From Sphingomonas sp. PP-CC-1A-547 (GTDB lineage Bacteria > Pseudomonadota > Alphaproteobacteria > Sphingomonadales > Sphingomonadaceae): a DNA stretch of 64,000 nt. The first letter of the stretch is position 1, and the number at the start of each line of letters is the position of its first letter. Position numbers and translations under genes: made by a program. Where the stretch lies: positions 62,001 to 126,000 of the forward strand of contig NZ_RAPZ01000014.1 of assembly GCF_003610375.1 (NCBI RefSeq). Direction: 5' to 3'. The notes beneath the pieces are model-generated. The model searched no databases and was not told where the DNA came from. It was given only the letters and a program-made list of their open reading frames with translations. Below, piece by piece: positions 8,386-18,580 of the stretch.

Positions 8386-8475
8386 ATGACCCTCGACCTC
8401 TGGCTCGCCGCGATCGTCGCGCTCGGGCTGCTTTTCTATCTCGTGGCGGTGCTCATCCGTCCCGAACGCTTTTAG
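8386..8475 (+). CDS. kdpF: Potassium-transporting ATPase subunit KdpF
   Basis: A 29-residue single-pass peptide with the family signature at its end, YLVAVLIRPERF. KdpF stabilises the KdpFABC complex by packing against KdpA in the inner membrane. It begins 18 nt after the 27-residue ORF and ends 12 nt before kdpA; the sequence TAGGAG containing its stop also supplies the kdpA ribosome-binding site. Confidence 0.93.
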   Translation: MTLDLWLAAIVALGLLFYLVAVLIRPERF

Positions 8476-8487
8476 GAGCGCGTCCTC

Positions 8488-10191
8488 ATGACATTCGAAG
8501 GATGGATCCTCATCCTGGGCTTCGTCGGCATCCTGCTGGCGTTGACCAAACCCGTCGGCCTGTGGCTGTTCGCGTTGTACGAAGGCCGCCGCACCCCGAT
8601 CCACGCAATCCTCGGCCCGGTCGAGACCGGCTTCTACAAGCTCAGCGGCATCGATCCGAAACAGGAGCAGGGCTGGCGCCGTTACGCGCTGCACATGATC
8701 ATGTTCAACGCGATGCTGATGGCGCTGACCTACGCAGTGCTGCGTCTGCAGGGCGTGTTGCCGGGCAATCCGCAGGGCTTGGCGGGACTCAGCCCCCATC
8801 TCGCGTTCAACACCGCGATCAGCTTCACGACGAACACCAACTGGCAGAGCTATGGTGGTGAATCCACCATGTCGAACTTCAGCCAGATGTTCGGCCTGAC
8901 GATCCACAACTTCCTGTCGGCCGCGACCGGCATCGCGCTGGCGTTCGCGCTGTTCCGCGGGTTCGCGCGGCGCTCGAGCGCGACGATCGGCAATTTCTGG
9001 GCCGATGTTACGCGCGTGACGCTGTACTTGCTGCTGCCGATTTGCGTCGTCGTGACGCTCTTCTACATCGCCAGCGGCGTGCCGCAGACGATGGCCGGCA
9101 CGGTCGACATGACGACCCTCGAAGGGCTGAAGCAGACGCTGACGCTCGGGCCGGTGGCGAGCCAGGAGGCGATCAAGATGCTCGGCACCAATGGTGGTGG
9201 CTTCTTCAACGCGAACTCGGCGCATCCGTTCGAAAACCCGACCGCGCTCGTCAACCTCGTGCAGATGCTGTCGATCTTCGTCATCGGCTTCGGCCTGACC
9301 TGGACGTTCGGCAAGGCCGTCGGCAACACGAAACAGGGCTGGGCGATCCTCTCGGCGATGCTCGTGCTGTTCCTCGCCGGCGTCACCGTCACCTATTGGC
9401 AGGAAGCCGCGGGCAACCCGATCCTTCACAACATCGGCGTGGCGGGCGGCAACATGGAAGGCAAGGAGGTCCGCTTCGGGATCGCCGCGTCGGCCCTGTT
9501 CTCGGTCGTCACCACGGCCGCGTCGTGCGGTGCGGTCAACAGCATGCACGACAGCTTCACGGCGCTGGGCGGCATGATCCCGCTGCTCAACATCCAGCTC
9601 GGCGAAGTCGTCATCGGCGGCGTCGGCGCAGGCATCTACGGCTTCCTGCTGTTCGCCATCCTCGCAGTGTTCGTCGCGGGTCTGATGGTCGGCCGGACGC
9701 CCGAATATGTCGGCAAGAAGATCGAATCGCGCGAAGTGAAACTGGCGGTGCTGGCGATCGCCATCCTGCCGCTCGTCATCCTCGGCTTTACCGCGCTCAG
9801 TGCCGTGCTGCCCGACGGGCTCGCAGGGCCGCTCAACAAGGGTCCGCACGGGTTCAGCGAGATCCTCTACGCGTTCACCAGCGCGGTTGGTAACAACGGG
9901 TCGGCCTTTGCCGGGCTCACCGCCAACACGCCGTATTACAACGGTCTGCTGGGGGTCGCGATGTGGCTCGGGCGCTTCTTCATCATCGTGCCGATGCTCG
10001 CCATAGCCGGTGGTCTCGCGGCCAAGAAGTACACGCCGGAGAGCGCAGGCTCGTTCCCGACGACGGGTGGCCTGTGGGTCGGCCTGCTGGTCGGGATCAT
10101 CCTGATCATCGGTGGCCTGACCTTCCTGCCGAGCCTCGCGCTCGGTCCCATCGCCGATCATCTCGCGATGATCAGCGGCAAAACCTTCTGA
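8488..10191 (+). CDS. kdpA: Potassium-transporting ATPase, K+-binding subunit KdpA
   Basis: A 567-residue inner-membrane channel-like subunit that selects K+ and passes it to KdpB. The sequence has about ten membrane helices and the four selectivity-filter-like loops typical of the SKT family: [56 protein letters not shown] and [14 protein letters not shown]. Length and motifs match KdpA of E. coli. It is followed 14 nt later by kdpB. Kdp works as a high-affinity uptake pump when external potassium is low. Confidence 0.97.
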   Translation: MTFEGWILILGFVGILLALTKPVGLWLFALYEGRRTPIHAILGPVETGFYKLSGIDPKQEQGWRRYALHMIMFNAMLMALTYAVLRLQGVLPGNPQGLAGLSPHLAFNTAISFTTNTNWQSYGGESTMSNFSQMFGLTIHNFLSAATGIALAFALFRGFARRSSATIGNFWADVTRVTLYLLLPICVVVTLFYIASGVPQTMAGTVDMTTLEGLKQTLTLGPVASQEAIKMLGTNGGGFFNANSAHPFENPTALVNLVQMLSIFVIGFGLTWTFGKAVGNTKQGWAILSAMLVLFLAGVTVTYWQEAAGNPILHNIGVAGGNMEGKEVRFGIAASALFSVVTTAASCGAVNSMHDSFTALGGMIPLLNIQLGEVVIGGVGAGIYGFLLFAILAVFVAGLMVGRTPEYVGKKIESREVKLAVLAIAILPLVILGFTALSAVLPDGLAGPLNKGPHGFSEILYAFTSAVGNNGSAFAGLTANTPYYNGLLGVAMWLGRFFIIVPMLAIAGGLAAKKYTPESAGSFPTTGGLWVGLLVGIILIIGGLTFLPSLALGPIADHLAMISGKTF

Positions 10192-10205
10192 CGGGACAAG
10201 CCAAA

Positions 10206-12236
<2,031 letters not shown>

Positions 12237-12290
12237 TGACCGAGACCAACCCCTGGCGCACGCGAGGACGCTCACACCAACCCCCAGCAG

Positions 12291-12394
12291 CACCCCGGCG
12301 AAGGCTGGGGCCCAAGTGGAAAGGTCGTGGTAACGAAGCGCAACGCAAGTTGGCGAGGTTGCCCAATTGGACCCCGGCCTTCGCCGGGGTGGTG
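12291..12394. repeat. Palindromic repeat, family A, copy 2 (inside the kdp operon)
   Basis: The left arm CACCCCGGCGAAGGCTGGGG begins at 12291 and the right arm CCCCGGCCTTCGCCGGGGTGG ends near 12392. The centre reads GGTCGTGGTAACGAAGCGC, shared with other copies. It lies between kdpB and kdpC together with a copy of another repeat family. Confidence 0.85.
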
Positions 12395-12463
12395 CCAAGG
12401 GGGAGGGCGCAATTTTCGATGTGCTCGAGGCGGGGCCTTACCGACTCCACCCAACCCACAATC

Positions 12464-12544
12464 GTCACCCCAGCGAAAGCTGGGGTCTCTCCCCGAAGTG
12501 CGCCGTGCGCGGCACGATGCCCCAGCGTTCGCTGGGGTGACGGC
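12464..12544. repeat. Palindromic repeat, family D (GTCACCCCAGCGAAAGCTGGGG type)
   Basis: GTCACCCCAGCGAAAGCTGGGG (from 12465) is mirrored by CCCCAGCGTTCGCTGGGGTGAC (to 12542), about 35 nt apart. The element ends roughly 15 nt before the kdpC start codon. Together with family A copy 2 it fills most of the 323-bp kdpB-kdpC gap. The remainder holds nothing recognisable. Confidence 0.8.
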
Positions 12545-12559
12545 AGAAGGAAGCATTAA

Positions 12560-13135
12560 ATGACCTCCGATTTCACCTCCGCCCTCCGCCCGGCGTTCGT
12601 CATGACGATCCTGTTCGCGCTGCTGCTCGGGATCGTCTATCCCCTCGCCATGACCGGGATCGGACAGGCCATCTTCCCCGCCCAAGCGAACGGCAGCCTC
12701 GTCATGGCCAACGGCAAGGCGATCGGCTCGACCGTCGTCGGCCAAGCCTTCACCACCGACCGCTATTTCCAGACGCGCCCCTCGGCCGCCGGCAAGGGCT
12801 ATGACGGCCTGGCCTCGTCGGGCTCGAACTACGGCCCGACCAGTCAGGTGCTCGTCGATCGCACCAAGGCCGATGTCGCCAAACGCCGCGCGGAAGGCGT
12901 GACCGGTCCACTCCCTGCCGATCTCGCCACCGCTTCGGGTTCGGGTCTCGACCCCGATCTGTCGCCAGCGTCGGCGTATACCCAGGTTGCCCGTGTCGCT
13001 CGGACCCGTGGCTTGCCCGCCGACAAGGTCCGCGCGCTCGTTACCGCCAACTTCGACGGTCCGCTGCTCGGCATCCTCGGCGAGCCACGCGTCAACGTCT
13101 TCGCTCTCAACCGCGCCCTCGACGCAACGCGTTGA
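12560..13135 (+). CDS. kdpC: Potassium-transporting ATPase subunit KdpC
   Basis: A 191-residue single-span membrane subunit that assists ATP binding by KdpB. The N-terminal helix (ALRPAFVMTILFALLLGIVYPLAMTGIGQ) is followed by an exported domain with the conserved GSTVVGQAFTTDRYFQTRPSA block, SGSNYGPTSQVL, and SGLDPDLSPASAYTQVARVA. The ATG at 12560 has AAGGA upstream. The stop overlaps the TTG start of kdpD, so translation of these two is coupled. Confidence 0.97.
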   Translation: MTSDFTSALRPAFVMTILFALLLGIVYPLAMTGIGQAIFPAQANGSLVMANGKAIGSTVVGQAFTTDRYFQTRPSAAGKGYDGLASSGSNYGPTSQVLVDRTKADVAKRRAEGVTGPLPADLATASGSGLDPDLSPASAYTQVARVARTRGLPADKVRALVTANFDGPLLGILGEPRVNVFALNRALDATR

Positions 13136-15792
13136 ACGACGACACGCGACCATCCCCCGAGGCCCTTCTGCGACAGGCGTCGCAGGAGGGTCGCGGCCGT
13201 CTGAAGATCTTTCTCGGCGCTGCCCCGGGTGTCGGCAAGACGTACGAGATGCTCTCCGAGGGCGCGGAACGTCGCCGCGCCGGTGTCGACGTCGTTATCG
13301 GCGTGGTCGAGACGCATGGTCGCGTCGAAACCGAAGCGCTTACCAGAGGGCACGAGATCGTCCCGCGAAAGACGATCCCGTACGAAGGCCGCACGCTCGA
13401 CGAGATGGACCTCGACGCGATCCTCGAACGCGCGCCGACGCTCGTCCTCGTCGACGAACTCGCGCATACCAACGCCCCCGGCAGCCGCCACCCCAAACGC
13501 TATCAGGACGTCGAGGAACTGCTCGCGGCCGGCATCAACGTCTATTCGACGATCAACATCCAGCACATCGAGAGCCTCAACGACGTCGTCGCCTCGTTCA
13601 CGCGCGTCCGCGTCCGCGAGACGGTGCCCGACAGCATCGTCGAGGCGGCCGAGATCGAAGTCGTCGACATTCCCCCCGACGAACTGATCGAGCGGCTGAA
13701 GGCGGGCAAGGTCTACCTTCCCCACGAAGCCACCCGAGCGCTCGCGCACTTCTTCTCAAAGTCCAACCTGTCTGCCCTGCGCGAACTCGCGCTCCGGCGC
13801 GCCGCACAAGCCGTCGATGCGCAGATGCTCGAACACGTCCGCGCGTTGGGCGTCGGCGGTACCTGGGCGGGCGGCGAGCGGATCGTCGCCGCGATCAGCG
13901 AACTGCCCGGCGCGCTCGGCCTCGTCCGCGCGACCAAGCGGATCGCCGACGCGATGCACGCGCCCTGGACCGCGGTGTATATCGAGACACCCCGCGCGCA
14001 GACCTTCGGCGAGCCCGAGCACCGCCAGCTCGCCGCGGTCTTCAACCTCGCGACCCAACTCGGCGGCGACGTCGCGACCGTCCCCGCGACTTCGGTGGTC
14101 GACGGCCTTAAGACCTTCACCACCGAGGCGCGCGCGACGCAGCTGGTGGTCGGCAAGTCCACCCGCTCGCGATGGTTCGAACTCTGTCACGGTTCGGTCG
14201 TCGACCAGATGGTCCGCGAGTCACCGGGGATCGCCGTCCACGTCCTGCCGATGGACCCACCCACCGCGCCCCGCGGCACACGCGTGCGGACCGGAGGATG
14301 GGGCAGCAAATCCGGCTACGCCTGGACGACGGCGATGGTCGCGGGGGTCACCGGCGTCGCGAGCGCGCTGTTCCACATCCTCAACCTCGGCAACGTCGCG
14401 CTGTTGTATCTGCTCCCGGTGATGGCCGCGGCGAGCCTGTTCGGCCTGCGCACCGGGCTGTTCGCAGGCGTGGTCTCGTCGATTGCGTACAATTTCTTCT
14501 TCCTGCCGCCGACCGGCACGCTGACGATCAGCAATCCCGAGAACGTGATCTCGATCCTCGTGCTGCTCGGCATCGCGTTCGTGACGAGCCAGCTCACGTC
14601 TCGGGTGCGCGCGCAGGCCGACATCGCCGCCGCCAGCGCGCGCACCAACGCAGCACTGGCCGGATTCCTTCGCCAGCTGACCTCGCTCAACGACCCGGTC
14701 GCGCTCGCCCGCGCGATTTGCGAGGAGATCGGCCGGCTGTTCGGCGTGCGCGCCGTGATCCTCGTCGCGGAGGACCCCGGTCTAGCGGTGCAGGCTGCGA
14801 ACGGCTCGGACTACCGGCTGGAGACGATGGAGATGGCGGCCGCGCAATGGGCCTACGACACTGGCGCGCCGGCGGGCCGCGGGTCGAGTACGCTGGCGGC
14901 GTCGGAGTGGTTCTTCCAGCCGTTGCGCTCGGGCGAGCGGACGCTGGCGGTGCTTGGGCTGGCTCGGGAAGCGGGGGGCGATCCGGTGCGGTCGGACCAG
15001 TTGCCGTTGCTCATGAGCCTCGTCGATCAGGCCTCCCTCGTGCTCGAACGCGCGCGGCTGGAGGTCGAGATGCGCGACGTCGATGCGGTGCGCGAGCGCG
15101 ATCGGTTGCGACAGGCGTTGCTGTCGTCGGTCAGCCACGACCTGCGCACGCCGCTCACCTCGGTGATGGCGGCGGCGGCGGAACTGCACCGCGGCGTCAC
15201 GCCAGAGTTGATCGACACGATCGAGACCGAGGCAGCGCGGCTAAACCGTTTCGTCGGCAATCTGCTCGACATGGCGCGGGTCGAGGCGGGTGCGCTCCGG
15301 TTGCGGCTCGAACCGACCGACCTTACCGACGCGGTGGCGGGCGCGGTGCACGACACGAAACGCGTGCTCGAAGGCCACGCGATCGAACTCGACGTTGCGC
15401 CGAACCTTCCTCTGGTCCGCGTTGACCCGCAACTGTTGCATCATTGCCTGCTCAACCTGCTCGACAATGCCGGCCGCTATGCCGATCCGGGGACGCCGAT
15501 CGTGGTCCGCGCGGAACACCGCTTCGGGATGCTTCGGCTGTCGGTGATCGACCAGGGGCCGGGCTTGCCACCCGGCCGCGAGAAGGAGGTGTTCGAGACG
15601 TTCCGCCGCCTCGAAGGCTCCGACCGCGCGATCGGCGGGACCGGGCTCGGGCTTGCGATCGTAAAGGCGTTCGCCGAAGCGATGGGCATGACCGTCGAAG
15701 CCAGCAACCGTGAAGACCTGACCGGCGCCCGGTTCAGCCTGTGCTTCCCCGTGGCGCTGCTCGTCCGCGACACCGATGGAGCGAATCTATGA
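13132..15792 (+). CDS. kdpD: Sensor histidine kinase KdpD
   Basis: An 886-residue membrane sensor kinase that activates kdp expression at low K+. The TTG start at 13132 overlaps the kdpC stop (TTGA). Domains in order: the N-terminal KdpD domain with Walker A GAAPGVGKT (29-37) and LVLVDELAHTNAPGSRHPKR; a universal-stress-protein-like domain; the DUF4118 four-helix membrane block (about residues 400-490, with YNFFFLPPTGTLTI); a GAF-like region; the dimerisation domain SSVSHDLRTPLTSV with phospho-acceptor His669; and an ATPase domain with NLLDNAGRYA and GTGLGLAIVK. All parts are present and full length. Confidence 0.97.
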   Translation: MNDDTRPSPEALLRQASQEGRGRLKIFLGAAPGVGKTYEMLSEGAERRRAGVDVVIGVVETHGRVETEALTRGHEIVPRKTIPYEGRTLDEMDLDAILERAPTLVLVDELAHTNAPGSRHPKRYQDVEELLAAGINVYSTINIQHIESLNDVVASFTRVRVRETVPDSIVEAAEIEVVDIPPDELIERLKAGKVYLPHEATRALAHFFSKSNLSALRELALRRAAQAVDAQMLEHVRALGVGGTWAGGERIVAAISELPGALGLVRATKRIADAMHAPWTAVYIETPRAQTFGEPEHRQLAAVFNLATQLGGDVATVPATSVVDGLKTFTTEARATQLVVGKSTRSRWFELCHGSVVDQMVRESPGIAVHVLPMDPPTAPRGTRVRTGGWGSKSGYAWTTAMVAGVTGVASALFHILNLGNVALLYLLPVMAAASLFGLRTGLFAGVVSSIAYNFFFLPPTGTLTISNPENVISILVLLGIAFVTSQLTSRVRAQADIAAASARTNAALAGFLRQLTSLNDPVALARAICEEIGRLFGVRAVILVAEDPGLAVQAANGSDYRLETMEMAAAQWAYDTGAPAGRGSSTLAASEWFFQPLRSGERTLAVLGLAREAGGDPVRSDQLPLLMSLVDQASLVLERARLEVEMRDVDAVRERDRLRQALLSSVSHDLRTPLTSVMAAAAELHRGVTPELIDTIETEAARLNRFVGNLLDMARVEAGALRLRLEPTDLTDAVAGAVHDTKRVLEGHAIELDVAPNLPLVRVDPQLLHHCLLNLLDNAGRYADPGTPIVVRAEHRFGMLRLSVIDQGPGLPPGREKEVFETFRRLEGSDRAIGGTGLGLAIVKAFAEAMGMTVEASNREDLTGARFSLCFPVALLVRDTDGANL

Positions 15793-16478
15793 GTGTGCAG
15801 ACGGTCCTGATAGTGGACGACGAACTGCATATCCGGCGGTTGTTGAAGAACACACTGGAACGGGCGGGATACGGTGTCGAGGAGGCGGTCGACGCGCGCG
15901 AGGCGCTGCGGATTGCGGGGAGGCGGCCGTTGACTGCGGTGCTGCTGGACCTGGGGTTGCCCGACCGCGACGGACTCGAACTGGTGCCGCTGCTGAAGAA
16001 GCTCGGCGATCCGATCATCCTCGTCGTGTCCGCGCGCGAGGCGACCGACCAGAAGGTCGCCGCGCTCGATCTCGGTGCCGAGGATTATGTAACGAAACCG
16101 TTCGATACCGAAGAACTGCTTGCGCGGTTGCGGGTCGCGTTGCGCGGTCGAGGGGAGGCGACGTCTCGGCCGACAATCCTGCGTGCGCATGGGGTGGAGA
16201 TCGATTTCGAGCATCGCCTCGTCCGGCGTGGCAACGAGGAAGCGCATCTGACGCGGAAGGAGTTCGACGTGCTGTCGGCGCTGGCGGCGCATCCGGGGCG
16301 GGTGGTGACGCATCAGCGGATCCTGGAGGCGGCGTGGCCGACCGATCACGACCGGCGGATCGAATATCTCCGCATCGTCGTGCGCAACTTGCGGCAGAAG
16401 CTGGAGGGGACGGGGGGCGTCGGCACGGTCATCGCGAACGAACTTGGGATTGGATACCGGCTGCTCGTCGACGCCTGA
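15789..16478 (+). CDS. kdpE: Response regulator KdpE
   Basis: A 229-residue OmpR-type regulator partnered with KdpD. The ATG at 15789 overlaps the kdpD stop (ATGA). The receiver domain has the acidic pair DDE (10-12), phospho-acceptor Asp54 in VLLDLGLPDRDG and the conserved Lys in YVTKPFDTEELLARL. The C-terminal winged helix contains LTRKEFDVLSALAAHPGRVV and the recognition end VRNLRQKLE. It presumably binds in front of the porin-kdp operon; I could not pick out its site by eye. Confidence 0.96.
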   Translation: MSVQTVLIVDDELHIRRLLKNTLERAGYGVEEAVDAREALRIAGRRPLTAVLLDLGLPDRDGLELVPLLKKLGDPIILVVSAREATDQKVAALDLGAEDYVTKPFDTEELLARLRVALRGRGEATSRPTILRAHGVEIDFEHRLVRRGNEEAHLTRKEFDVLSALAAHPGRVVTHQRILEAAWPTDHDRRIEYLRIVVRNLRQKLEGTGGVGTVIANELGIGYRLLVDA

Positions 16479-16506
16479 GTTGAGAAGATAGTGTGCTTCC
16501 CCGCGA

Positions 16507-16670
16507 AGCCGGGGATCCAGACTGGGCTCCCGCCTTCGCCGGAGAACAAGGAAGCGGTCGACCCGCTCGTCACCCCCGCCCCAACCGTCACCCCAGCGAA
16601 AGCTGGGGTCTCCCCGCAACAGGTCGCCCCTGCCGCGCGGGTTCCCGGCTTTCGCCGGGACGACGGGGGT
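16507..16670. repeat. Cluster of short palindromic repeats (families D and related)
   Basis: The 272-bp gap after kdpE holds three palindromic units: CCGCGAAGCCGGGGATCC near 16510 with a partner CCCGCCTTCGCCGG, then GTCACCCCAGCGAAAGCTGGGG (16588-16607), and GTTCCCGGCTTTCGCCGGGA (16641-16660). The second unit matches the kdpB-kdpC copy. Together they separate kdpE from the following gene and may terminate transcription. Confidence 0.7.
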
Positions 16671-16750
16671 TGCGCACTACGTGAACACTATGGCTCCCCC
16701 GCGATATCAATCTCGAACGCTTATGCCGCAGGCGATAGCTGGAGTGTCGC

Positions 16751-16996
16751 ATGACCGACGCCCACCGCCTCCGCACCGAACTCAGTCTCCGCGCGAGCGG
16801 AATCCTGTCGCTCGCGATCGCCTTCACCGCGATCTACACGCTCGCCCGTCTCCATCAGCAAACCGGCGCACTCGCATTTCTGCTCGCCACGATCGGCTTC
16901 CTCTGCGCGATTGCCGGAGCGATGTTGGTGGTCGTCGGTGGGCATATCCACGACCCGGTCAGGATCAGCGCCCGCTGGCGCCGCGCCGCGCGATAA
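16751..16996 (+). CDS. Small two-helix membrane protein, unknown function
   Basis: An 81-residue protein with two hydrophobic segments (about 16-34 and 40-65, GALAFLLATIGFLCAIAGA), a short loop RLHQQTG, and a basic tail ISARWRRAAR. The ATG has GGAG at 6-nt spacing. It precedes opgG by 90 nt on the same strand and may share its promoter region. I do not recognise a family. Confidence 0.7.
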   Translation: MTDAHRLRTELSLRASGILSLAIAFTAIYTLARLHQQTGALAFLLATIGFLCAIAGAMLVVVGGHIHDPVRISARWRRAAR

Positions 16997-17086
16997 GGCG
17001 CGCCCGCGGCGGGACCTGTCGACGCGCGCGCGCGCCGTCACTATGCTACCGCATTGCAGCATGATGAGGACAAGGGAGCGCTCTGC

Positions 17087-18580
17087 ATGATCGGTCGACG
17101 CGAAGTAGTAACCGCGCTGGGTCTGTTGGGTGTCCTCCCACAGGCCGCCGCCGCGATGCGTGCAGCGCCCGGCAAGGCAGAGCCGTTCTCTTGGGATGCG
17201 CTCCAGCAGCGCGCCGCGACGCTCGCCACCAAGCCATACGCCGCTCCCGCCAAGGTCGCAGCCGCCGCCGCGATCGATTACGACAAGGTCGGCAGCATCC
17301 GCTTCCGCGCGGACAAGACGCTGGCGGGCGGTATCCGCCTGTTCCCGCTCGGTCGCTATGCGCCGATGCCGGTAGCGATCAACGTCGTCGAGGCCGGTCA
17401 GGCGCGCCGCATCGAGTTCTCGCGCGACCTGTTCGAGGCCGAGGAAGGCCATGCCGCCGCGCTGGGTATCGCCGGTTTCCGCGCGATGGCACCGGGCGGG
17501 ACCAGCGACTGGATGGCGTTCCAGGGCGCATCCTATTTCCGGACCGCCGGCGCGCAGGACCAATATGGCCTGTCCGCGCGCGGGCTCGCGATCAACACCG
17601 GGCTGCCGGGCCGCGAGGAATTCCCTGACTTCACCGAATTCTGGATCGAGCGAACCGGCGCGGACGCGTACACGATCTACGCGCTGATGGACGGCGCCAG
17701 CGTCACCGGCGCGTACCGCATCCAGTCGCGCCACGTCGCCGGTGCGGGAGTCGAGCAGCAGGTTTCGTCCGTGCTCAACCTGCGCCGAGACATCGAGCGG
17801 CTCGGCGTCGCGCCGGCGACCAGCATGTTCTGGTACGGCGAAGGCAACCGCGCCGCCGCGGTCGACTGGCGTCCCGAGATCCACGATTCGGACGGTCTCG
17901 CGCTGCTCACCGGCGCCGGCGAACGCATCTGGCGCCCGCTCAACAACCCGCCGCACGATACGCTGGACAGTTTCGCCGACCAGGCGCCCAAGGGCTTCGG
18001 GCTGATTCAGCGCGACCGGAACTTCGATCATTACCAGGACGACGGCGCGTTCTACGATCGCCGGCCGAACCTGTGGGTCCAGCCGCAGGGCGACTGGGGC
18101 AAGGGCGCGGTGATGCTTTATGCGTTCCCGACGAACAGCGAAACGGTCGACAATGTCGTCTCGTTCTGGACGCCGGCCGCGCCGGCCAAGGCGGGCGAGC
18201 GGTTGCAGTTCGATTACTTGCTGTCGTGGAAATCGACCGATCCGACCGCCGTCGCCGCGACAGCGCACGTCGTCGATTGCTGGCAGGGCGTCGCCGGCCG
18301 ACCGGGCGCCGAGCCGGTGAAGGGCGCGCGAAAGCTCGTGGTCGATTTCATCGGTGAGGGTCTTGCCGGGCTCGACCGGCAGAGCGGCGTGATCGCCAAG
18401 ATCGACGTCGTCCGCGGCAAGGTGCTCGCCAACGCGGCCTATCCCGTCGTCGGCCAGAAGAACCGCTGGCGCGTCACCGCCGACGTGGCCCCCGATGCGC
18501 AAGGGCCCGCCGACGTCAGGCTGTTCCTCACGCGTGGCGGCCGCGCGCTCAGCGAAACCGTCCTGACCCCGATATTCTGA
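17087..18580 (+). CDS. opgG: Periplasmic glucan biosynthesis protein OpgG/OpgD (MdoG family)
   Basis: A 497-residue protein. The start at 17087 gives a signal peptide with a twin-arginine-like motif (GRREVVTALG) followed by a short hydrophobic core and AAAA, as in Tat-exported OpgD. The MdoG domain begins near residue 40 (FSWDALQQRAATLATKPYAA) and contains YDKVGSIRFRADKTL, TSMFWYGEGNRAA, GLALLTGAGERIWRPLNNPP and KGFGLIQRDRNFDHYQDDG. It modifies or releases osmoregulated periplasmic glucans made by OpgH. The stop overlaps the opgH start by one base (TGATG). OpgG versus OpgD cannot be settled here; the Tat motif favours OpgD-like export. Confidence 0.93.
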   Translation: MIGRREVVTALGLLGVLPQAAAAMRAAPGKAEPFSWDALQQRAATLATKPYAAPAKVAAAAAIDYDKVGSIRFRADKTLAGGIRLFPLGRYAPMPVAINVVEAGQARRIEFSRDLFEAEEGHAAALGIAGFRAMAPGGTSDWMAFQGASYFRTAGAQDQYGLSARGLAINTGLPGREEFPDFTEFWIERTGADAYTIYALMDGASVTGAYRIQSRHVAGAGVEQQVSSVLNLRRDIERLGVAPATSMFWYGEGNRAAAVDWRPEIHDSDGLALLTGAGERIWRPLNNPPHDTLDSFADQAPKGFGLIQRDRNFDHYQDDGAFYDRRPNLWVQPQGDWGKGAVMLYAFPTNSETVDNVVSFWTPAAPAKAGERLQFDYLLSWKSTDPTAVAATAHVVDCWQGVAGRPGAEPVKGARKLVVDFIGEGLAGLDRQSGVIAKIDVVRGKVLANAAYPVVGQKNRWRVTADVAPDAQGPADVRLFLTRGGRALSETVLTPIF

